DNA of 64,000 nt, taken from contig JAZGUH010000225.1 in the NCBI GenBank assembly GCA_037893225.1, positions 186,001 through 250,000 on the forward strand. Direction: 5' to 3'. The position numbers and the translations under genes are program-made. The stretch comes from Hippasteria phrygiana. Lineage: Eukaryota; Echinodermata; Asteroidea; Valvatida; Goniasteridae. Numbering within the stretch: position 1 is the stretch's first letter; each line of letters opens with the position of its first letter. This document shows positions 55,581 to 64,000 of this stretch, piece by piece. Below the pieces are notes generated by a model that had not been told where the DNA came from, did not search any database, and worked only from the letters and a program-made list of their open reading frames with translations.

Positions 55581-57000
55581 TCGTCTCCACTTGTATGACG
55601 TGAAAGCCCACTACTGTACACATACATGTACACCATACTGTACATATCATTATGGTTCAATGTGTAAGTTGTACAATGTATGTGGCAACTAAAATCTCAC
55701 CAAAGTTGGAAAGAAACTGTCAACAATCCTGCAGTACACATACATACACGTGTAGGTTGCATTCTGCCTTTGAATTTGTCATGTTCTTATGGGATTTGCT
55801 AATGTGTTACGATATTGTACATGTAAACAAATAAAAAAGTTCAAGTATTTTACCAGGTACATGTACATGTACGGGTATTTTAGTCCTTTTTTTAGTACAA
55901 CACCAAATCATATCTGTGCACTCTTAATAAGTTTATCTAAAGAATGTCCGTCCCGGTATTTGCTGCAAGGTATACATTTTCACAATGCACCAAAATGTCC
56001 CTTTCATTGCAAGTTTCATAATGTACAAAAAATCTACACTATTCCCTGCACACAAACTGCAGTTCCAATGGCCCACAGTACACTGAAGTTTAAAACTTGA
56101 CTTCTCTTTAAAAAGTAAACTTGGGAATATCCAGGGTTGCAAAACATGGCCTTTATTACTCCTCCCTTGTGAGGAAGTACAGACTCATGTAAAAAAAAAA
56201 AAAGATTCTATTTTTAGAGGACAAAAGGCAACATTTTAACAATCAGAACTTCAACCTTATTTGTTGCATGACAATTTGAGCGTGACAGAATGGCATCTTT
56301 TTCGCTCGTTCAAAGTTTCAGTGGAGTTGAAGAAATGTCAAGAAATACATGTATCTTCTGGAACATGTAATGGTAGACCAGATCATTTTGAAAAGCCAAC
56401 AGAATCTATTCAAAACTTGAAAGTAACCGGCAACCTCTAAATGCACACATACGCGCACACATGCTTTTAAATGTTGATTAAGTTACATGCAACAACAGCA
56501 TGCAATCATGTGAGCATTTGAACAATTTCAGAAATGAAAATTGTAAAGTTCATTCAACTGCAGACACAAATGTCAAGAATAAACAAATTGTGAATGTACA
56601 TGCACACCGATTAGTTGCACCAACATGAACATATGTACCAACCATCCAAGGTATTTTGGCTAGAAACCCTGCCAGACGCATCAGATTGCATACTTTGTCA
56701 CATTGACTTGTGTGCAGAGTGTCACCACAGATGCACTGTGCTGCATCTGGCAGGGTTAGGGTAATGCAAACTGTTCCAAATCTACAATGTATTATTTGAA
56801 TTTTCACAAATTGTCACTTCCCTTCCAAGTATTCACACATTGGTTCAAGGTATACATGTATGATGCATTATCCCTAACCCTACCAGACCCAGCATCTGTG
56901 CTGACAGCTCCACTTTGCTGGACTCTGCACATACATTTGTAAGACAAACTATGGCAATCTGATGCATCTGGCAGGGTTCTAAGCCAAAATGCCCTGGAGG
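55581..57000. other. No gene recognised
   Basis: It includes two CCAG-GCAGGG-like blocks at 56660-56760 and 56880-56990 (GCCAGACGCATCAG / CTGATGCATCTGGCAGGGTT) that are inverted copies about 230 bp apart. The rest is unassigned. Confidence 0.4.
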
Positions 57001-57320
57001 GCAAAGGTTAAAGCTTTGGTAATGATCAAAAACCAAATTTATTAGTTTCAATCTGAAAGCTTAAAGTAGATGCTAGGAATGTACATATGTAGCATGTACA
57101 ATGTACCAATCCTCCTGCGAAATACATCATTCTTAAATGATGTCATCTTCAAGAAAACAACATCTGAAGACCTTCAAAAATGCTGCGGCTTATTTTGATT
57201 TCAACAATCCAAAGTGCACAAAATTACTGCTAAAACAGATAGATAACAGATTGAGCTCAAACTTCCAAAGGTTTGTTATTTCACATTGAGTCTCACAAAG
57301 CATGAACACTGCCTACAACT
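57001..57320 (+). repeat. Family N repeat, copy 3
   Basis: As for 55281-55580, ending in CACAAAGCATGAACACTGCC and a TACATG hexamer run (57320-57350). Confidence 0.6.
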
Positions 57321-57350
57321 ACATGTACATGTACATGTACATGTACATGG

Positions 57351-57784
57351 TATGTTGTCAGGTTTGCCAATGCTGGTATCCTATCTGCACATCAGCTTTA
57401 CTTGTACGAATCCTGACTGCCAATTTCTCAATTTCAATTTCTTGGGCCACCAAGGACTGCCCGTTTACTGTTGTGATGCTTAGCAGTGACCCAGGTCAAC
57501 TCAGGTCAAGTGTTGACCTCAGAGTGACTCTTTTTCTACAGGCCATTTGCATTGTTGGCATGCCAAGTGACAAACCCATGACAGCATGGGGTCAGAAAGG
57601 TCCCTGGGGGGCGACACCAGGTCCACCCCCAAACGAGGCCATCAGTTCAATCAAGATCAAGAGTACATGTAAGCATGGACCATAATCGGGGACATTTTTA
57701 CCTGTAGACTAAGGTTGGGCTTTATGCACGCTTCGTTAGAGGTACAAAAGAAATAGCAAACATCAAAAAACAAAACAACCGAAT
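57351..57784. other. No gene recognised
   Basis: Open frames are present but without a domain. Confidence 0.35.
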
Positions 57785-58110
57785 TATTAGGAAATACTTT
57801 TCTTGACTAAGTAAATAACAGTCTCAAGCATCCAGTGAAATCATGGCACCTGTCATTTTCAAGAAAAGTGGATTTTCTGTAATCAATTTCCAGCGATGGT
57901 CAGCCCACCATCGTTGGAAATAGTCTAGTACCCCAACCTGATAATTCCCTGACGTCTACAAATTGCTCCTTTTTGTCTGAAGTAGAGTCAGGGAACCAGA
58001 CTACAAGAACAGCATTTTTTTCTTGTATTTGCAAAATACTAACTCCCAAATCCATTCATTTCTGAAAATTACAGCAAAAGCAAATGTTGTATATTGTACC
58101 TTTAAGGGTC
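57785..58110 (-). repeat. Diverged family K repeat, inverted
   Basis: It contains the complement of TTTCACTGGATGCTTGAGAC and GGTGCCATGATTTC, and the hairpin-like CAGCGATGGTCAGCCCACCA/TCGTTGGAAA. The sequence GATAATTCCCTGACGTCTAC parallels 32358-32377. Confidence 0.55.
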
Positions 58111-58272
58111 ATGATTTTTAAACAAGGGCTGTGAGGACAGGGTGTGTCAGGGAGGCAGACTGAGGTCAGGACTGGTAAAGTTCTTTTCTCACAATGCCTT
58201 TTTACACTTGGACTGTGTTGGCTTCGACAATACAAGGACCAAAATAAAGCACCCATTGCAGAGTGGAACTAA

Positions 58273-58923
58273 AGCCCTGTTCGCACTGGACTTTGTTTTG
58301 GTAAAACTTACCGAGACGATGGGTACTTTTCCCATTTTAAGTCCAGTGCGGACAGCCTAGGGCGTTTTCCTCTAAGTTACTTTAACTGAGTCCAGCGGTT
58401 ACTTCTACCGGGCAACTGCTGCCCAGGAAAACTGACCAGGTAACTTTTCCTGAGACAATAAGTCCAGTGTGGACAGTGCGAGTCGGTAAAAGCGGCTCAG
58501 GAAAGCGTACGTCCGGTGTGAGTGCAAGGTCATGCTTCACAGGGAAACCACGCATGCGCTTTGCATTGTTTCACTGCGGTGCGGTGCACGTGGCAAGTTT
58601 CCAAATTCCAGTGCGTTGTTCCTCTTATGGTCGCAATCATGGTAGATTTTATTATTGATAAAGTCGGAAGTTTAATTGGTGCTAAAGACGTAGGCCTGCG
58701 TGTACATAGCGTGATTTGGGTCAATGGCGTCAATGTAGAAAGGTCATGCAAAGCGCCCTCATAAGTCGTTATATTGACAGCTCGGTTACTTCTACCATGG
58801 TCTCGGTAAAAAATTTCCGTGTCGAAAGTCCAAGTGCGGACAGTGGTCACATTTGACCATTTTTCATTTTACCAACGTCTCGGTAAAACCTTCCAAAAAA
58901 ACAAGTCCAGTGCGGACACAGCT
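58273..58923 (+). mobile_element. Harbinger-like MITE, family A, copy 3
   Basis: Identical in plan to 16629-17298, with exact TAA on both flanks (58270-58272 and 58924-58926). This is the cleanest target duplication of the three copies. 651 bp. Confidence 0.8.
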
Positions 58924-59001
58924 TAACATTTCAGTCCAGGTTGAGATTTTCAACCCTGGTCACAAACACAGTTTCAATCTGAGTAGAAAGCAAATAAGCC
59001 A

Positions 59002-59156
59002 GACTGGGATTGCGGGTAACACCATGTGAAATAAATCTCTTCTAGGAAGAAGTGTGGTTCTGAAAAGAACCGGGGTGAATGTTTGTGGTTCTTTTCAGAA
59101 CCACACTTCTTCCTGGAAGAGATTTATTTCACATGGTGATACCCGCAATCACAGTC
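59002..59156. repeat. Long hairpin, 70-bp arms
   Basis: 59002-59071 and 59087-59156 are reverse complements with about three mismatches, separated by 15 bases. The word AAATAAGCCAG occurs just left (58993-59003) and again at 59199-59209. That could be a direct repeat around an insertion whose right edge lies beyond the hairpin. Confidence 0.8.
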
Positions 59157-60395
59157 TCTCTCATATCGCACCCACCATGCAAAGCTTCAAATCGTACCAA
59201 ATAAGCCAGGTTGAGTGGTGGAAATGTTGCAAGTGTGAACAGAGTCAAAATCTTAGGATTCAACATTGGTCTTAATTGGGTCAAAATTTGGACAGTGCTA
59301 GGGCTATGAATTTCAAACATAGGTCAAATTATTTTAGCCCCACTTTTCCGGAGTGATCTACTGCCAAAGTAAAAGATCCAACAGCAAAGTGCAATTCCAG
59401 TGGAATCCAACAGAATCTGACAGAATCCAACAGCTACATGTACAATAAAGGTCTTCTGATCTGTACTCACATATCAACAAAATCCAACAAAAATTGCTCA
59501 CCATATTGGATATCACTGCATGTAGCAACTAGCATGGTAAGGGTTTATTCAAGAATTGCTCCAAAAAATCATGGGCAAAAATTAGTTAGAAAACACAGTA
59601 CGCAAGAAAATGCTCCACAGCAATCCAACCATAAAATCGGACAGAATGACCATTGACCGTCAAATTGTTGCCAATTACGAAATCTTGCGTGGATTCATTG
59701 ATCACCCCAACCCAACCGAAAACCATAATCCTCCAGTGCCTGGCAGCCTGGCTGGCCCAGGGTGAAACAAAATCAAGACTGGATAGGACTCCTGCTGGCT
59801 GGGAGGATTAAGGGGATTAGCCCTGTTATTCTTGTGGGATTAAACATTGAAGTACAATGAACCTTAAGGGCAAGGTACTGGTACATGTACATTTGTAGGA
59901 TCTAGACAGAATGGAAGATTTATATTTAAAGCAATGCGCTTTTTTTTTTACTTTGAATTCTTTTTTACACACAGTTTTTTGGTTGACTTGACAGAGTAGA
60001 AAAAGCTAATTGCAGGTACATGTACATCAACTGTCAACCGAATCTTTCGAAGCCCTTCCCTTCTCCATGGAAAAAAAATCGTAAATAGAATGTGCAGGAC
60101 ATACCAGCAACCCAGTTCAAGTCCAAAGCCATCCATTCAAGAATCAAAGAGCGTTTCAGAAGGCCCAAAAGTATCTCTGTATTTACAATACACTTTGTGG
60201 TTTCCTGTTTAGACATGCTGCATGCTCTTACATGTACATTTACTATTCACCAAGCAACAAAAATAGGTCACACAGGATCAAAGGTTAAACTAAACATTAA
60301 CTTGGTCTGTAAAGGGTTCGTGATTGCTGAGAGCACAGAAATAACGAGAGATTAGCCAAACAAAAAAAAAGGTTTTGGAGTCACTTTGACTAGGG

Positions 60396-60397
<2 letters not shown>
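59157..60397. other. No gene recognised
   Basis: It has ATCCAACA words at 59380-59460 resembling 23270-23540, and no supported exon. Confidence 0.35.
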
Positions 60398-60427
<30 letters not shown>

Positions 60428-60433
60428 AAAAAT
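60398..60433. repeat. C20-A16 homopolymer pair
   Basis: Twenty C directly followed by sixteen A. Confidence 0.9.
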
Positions 60434-60883
60434 GAAAACATACACTCACATGGTACAATTCTATGTACAAAAAAGCACTTATCACATCAATGACAACATT
60501 CTGTCAACCTTTTGGTGATATTCCAAGCACACCCCTTAAACTTGTTGCACCCAACAACAACAAAAAACCACAAAAGTCTGTGAACCAATTGTTTAGTGAA
60601 TCAAAGAAGGGCCCCAAAAGATTCAAGTTCATTACAATGACAGGAGATAACTATACATATGCAAATACAACTCTGTTGACAGGCGTCTGACAGCCTAGTG
60701 ACTTTAGTGCAGGATTGTGAAGTGGGTTGTGACTGTCCAGACCATCAACCATGTCATGTTTAGTATTTGGTTCTGTACTGGTGATGGTTTGCTGATAGTC
60801 ACTACACTGTTTCAATGCATAGTGATGGACACATTCAAGAACGTGGGCATGTCCATGAAAAGGGCTTGAATTTCATACAATAC

Positions 60884-61215
60884 AATAGGGCCTACTAACC
60901 AGACCACCGGGGTGTTAATACAAGTGATCCACTAGACCAGAAATTTTTCAAGACCAGTCAATCTTGAAATTCACTACAGGCTTGTTGTGCATGTGTGATG
61001 TTAACTGTACTTCTGTTTTACAATCAACTTGTTAACAATCAAAAATCTGAATGAAAATAGACAACGCAGACTTCATTCATTCATTCATTCATTCAAGCCA
61101 AGATAGATTTATTTTTAATAAAAGATTGTTGTATAGAAAAATCACCAGCCCACTGGTCTAGTTTGGTCTTCGAGTCGATGCCTAAATTACTGAACTTGGT
61201 CCACCAGTCCCGTGT
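60884..61215. repeat. Family J repeat, inverted, unsplit
   Basis: It holds the words ACTAGACCAG, TTCAAGACCAGT, CCCACTGGTCTAGTTTGGTCT and GATGCCTAAATTACT. They occur in complement around 17322-17480 and 17843-17935, where a SINE separates them. An ATTC run lies at 61073-61094. Confidence 0.5.
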
Positions 61216-63459
61216 GAACTGCTGAAAATGTACAGCATGTACATTGTATGTATTTGAAAGCTTGTACATACATGTACATTTTGCTATTGTCTATGTAAAC
61301 ATATGAGTAATCCAACCGTAAACAGTGTACAATGTACAGTGTATGTATATGTACAATGTATGTCATATACATGTGGTACATGTACATGTATCTACAGCGT
61401 TTAGAGCCGTTTTCTCGTTTACTTTATTTTTACTCGATAATTCACTGGTTCACAATCCTTCCAGTGGCCATTTGCATACACACCCACAACAAAGGTTTCA
61501 CTCCTATGCAGTTTTACTACTGGAGATCCAAGATACACGATGTACATTGTACATGTACATTACTGTACATTTACACATACCCATCAAAGGATCCCAAATC
61601 AAGAAAAACTTCAGCATTCACCCTCCCTGACAATACACAAGCCACCAATAGCCACCTATCCATCTGTCCAAACTCCAATGGACAGGCTAAAACAATTTTG
61701 GGCACACAGTACCTTTGTGCTTATAGAAATTGTACTGAAGTTGTAAACAATGACAAAATAAAGTCTAAATAATTCCTCAATAAAGTAGTACATGTAGGTT
61801 CATATACATGTATGTATAATGTTTAATAGGCCATCAAGTGTGTAACATTTGGCTGGGAGTGTACAATAGAAGTGGAGTTGTTTTTAATCCTACATGTACA
61901 AAAATGTAGATGTAGATGAAATCTTACATGCTCCTTGTACAGAATGAGTAGAGGACAGCACTTTTCAATACAAAGTAAATGTTAAACAAATCTACATGTA
62001 CATTTTACCCAGGGAGTCACAAATTAAATTTTACCTTAATCTTATACATTCATACACTCTACAAAAACGATGATTAATTAATGAAGCCCGACCGGTTCTA
62101 AATTTTTTTTCTTACAATCTTGTGGTTTCCGCTTACTCCAACAGTCCAACCACAGCACAACATTACAACTGTGGTTTACATTCAATTTTGTTAATCCGCT
62201 TACCAAATTAGGCTTGAGTGAATAGCCAACACTTTCCTGTGGGAAAGTGGCTATTGTCAAATATAGCACAGTGGTTGGACAATTGCCGGGTATGGTCTAC
62301 CACAATTGATTTGAAAACCTTGACGGAACAGCCCGCAGGCCGAAAATTACACCACGCCACACCACAGAAAACTGCCATTTCCTTCGCTTCTGCCCAAAAA
62401 ATGAATACAATAGTCAAGGTGGCAAAATCTTACTACAGGCAGGAGGTATTTCCAAGGAAAATGTGTTCACGCACAAAGCATTTGTGAAATTTTACGTCAG
62501 AACCTCTGCCAGTGTACAACTCAAATACCAATGTAATGACACTGTACATTTTCATGGAGCTACTCAGCAAAAAAATTTGCTCAGCACAAGAAGTCTTGTG
62601 TTACCTGCCAAACCTCCATGTGATTTTCATACTAATCACACAGCTGAATACCAGTCACAAGCAATACACATAAATACATGAAAATTTGGTTAGTAATCCT
62701 GTTTTTACCAATGCAGAATTGTCATGCTTTTTCATGAAATTTTGTGCTTTTGTGGCACGAACAAAATGGGCTCAACCATGTCTCACACTGATGCTGTATC
62801 AGGAGTACATGTACATGTAGTTTCTGAAAGTTATTCAATATTCATGTACATGTATGTACTGTATAAAATTAAATACTATTCAAATTTCATGAGAACTTTC
62901 TCATGAGAAATACATGTACATATGTACATATACTGTACATTGTACACATACACTGTACATCTACACATGCACACAGTCGTACTTTCCCAATACTTCCGAG
63001 GACAATGCTTTGTGTTTCCTATTGTTCATTTAATATAACCCAACACATTTTTACTTGCGAGGACCAATTTCAACAAAAGACTTGACTTGCGAGGACTGAA
63101 AGGTTTCTTTGTATTTTCTTTCTCCTCTTGTCCTCGGAAGTATACATACAGAACCTGTACACATGAAAATGACCGACTGTACACAGGCATACACCCACTC
63201 CATGTTAGTCTTTTAAAAATTGACCTGGCAAACACGAAATGGGTTTGAAAATTGAGATTATATTTCCTGAAAGTACAGGTAATGAGATTTAATTTGATGT
63301 ATGTATTGCTTGTTGTTGTGGCATATTCCTAGTCTGAGCTACAACCTTTCAAAGATGCTTGAGTCCTGACCATACAATGTGTATGCAGAGCAAATTTGAA
63401 GCATGTGTAGACTAAAATTGAAATCACCCAATAGAAGGCTAAAAGCAACGCTATGTATA
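61216..63459. other. No gene recognised
   Basis: Many TACATG words (61240-61400, 62800-62960) and no supported exon. Confidence 0.35.
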
Positions 63460-63680
63460 AAGGGTTACTACATGTACATGGTGGTAGGGTTGGCATTGTC
63501 TGGCAACATTTTAAATTGCCAACCCTACCACCCTTACGGTTTTCCTGGGCCCAGATCTAAATAGAGGAAATTTTTTTTAACAGATTCCAGGGAAATTATC
63601 TCAATTTTCAGACCTATAGACCCAGGTGGGGTAACTTCCACCATCAGTGAGACCAATTCACCTCCCCTATTAAAACTATA
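63460..63680 (-). repeat. Family H repeat, inverted
   Basis: The plus strand reads CCAACCCTACCACCCTTACG, TTTCCTGGGCCC, ATAGACCCAGGTGGGGTAAC, complementary to 10640-10862 and 18410-18600. Its left end also contains an inverted local copy of GGTAGGGTTGGCA (63483-63495 against 63519-63531). Confidence 0.6.
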
Positions 63681-64000
63681 CTCTCAGTTCCAAAAAATAA
63701 TCAGCTATAAATCGAGTGACAGGTTGAGACACACAAGCTGTGGGAGAGGAAAGGATTTGGTTTTTTGATATATGTAGGTTGTGATAGTTATAATAGTAGG
63801 AGGGTTAAAAAGGGAGTTTTTCTGACGTAAAAATGTTCAAATCCCAAAATAAACTTTCCTCTTGGAATTCTATTTTTATTTTTGCTTGTAACTCGGAATG
63901 CCATCATGGTTCTGCTCATTTCAATGGGCCATATCGTATGTATTGTACACTTGCATGTACAATGTCCATTGCCCATGTAACATTGAAAACCCCTTCTTTT
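63681..64000. other. No gene recognised
   Basis: AT-rich to the end of the window; no exon, no assigned repeat. Confidence 0.3.

Noticed and set aside
61332..61772. Long open frames around 61.3-61.8 kb
   Set aside because: They start in TACATG hexamer sequence and contain no domain; overlapping frames are open equally.

Overview
This is AT-rich metazoan nuclear DNA from one arm of a large-intron genome. It contains no operons, bacterial genes or CRISPR array. The only gene I can identify is a kindlin (FERMT family), represented by two spliced coding exons on the minus strand at 27708-27469 and 25721-25304. They encode part of the FERM F1 lobe, its basic insert, and the serine/proline-rich linker that follows. 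The other kindlin exons were not found in the window. Kindlin is restricted to animals. The dense palindromic TACATG hexamer runs, long C/G homopolymers, tRNA-derived SINEs and very many small DNA transposons suggest a marine invertebrate, perhaps a deuterostome (echinoderm, hemichordate or cephalochordate). That taxonomic placement is inference.

Almost all the rest is transposon-derived. Several elements can be delimited to the base from terminal inverted repeats (TIRs) plus target-site duplications (TSDs). They are: a decayed Tc1/mariner element with a frameshifted transposase N-terminus (2322-2999); piggyBac-like TTAA elements (26573-26786, 53074-53286, 53702-53903); two hAT-like elements with exact 8-bp TSDs (20613-21866, 45298-45711); elements with 3-bp TWA-like TSDs, as in PIF/Harbinger (16629-17298, 43893-44545, 58273-58923, 28844-29842, 31210-31474); and a Kolobok-like TTAA element carrying a broken THAP domain (42101-43027). 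A 168-bp element with 5-bp TSDs (6746-6913), a family with TTAACCCTAAC ends, and several foldback elements complete the set.

The elements are nested, and the window carries its own controls. Three piggyBac-like insertions sit in older repeats whose unfilled copies, each with a single TTAA, are also present here. The most elaborate structure is 34544-41399, bounded by matching inverted ends. It encloses a 2.5-kb palindrome with roughly 1-kb arms around two head-to-head fragments of a Tc1-like transposase.

Layout: 1-15 kb, repeats and decayed transposons; 15.3-15.8 kb, one unidentified candidate first exon with a good splice donor; 16.6-24 kb, a dense cluster of small elements; 24-28 kb, the kindlin exons with intronic SINE and piggyBac-like insertions; 28.8-34.5 kb, further elements; 34.5-41.4 kb, the large inverted-end structure; 42-64 kb, Kolobok-like, hAT-like, foldback and repeat-family copies with unrecognised DNA between. 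Apart from kindlin and the transposase or THAP fragments, I see no open reading frame I would call a gene.
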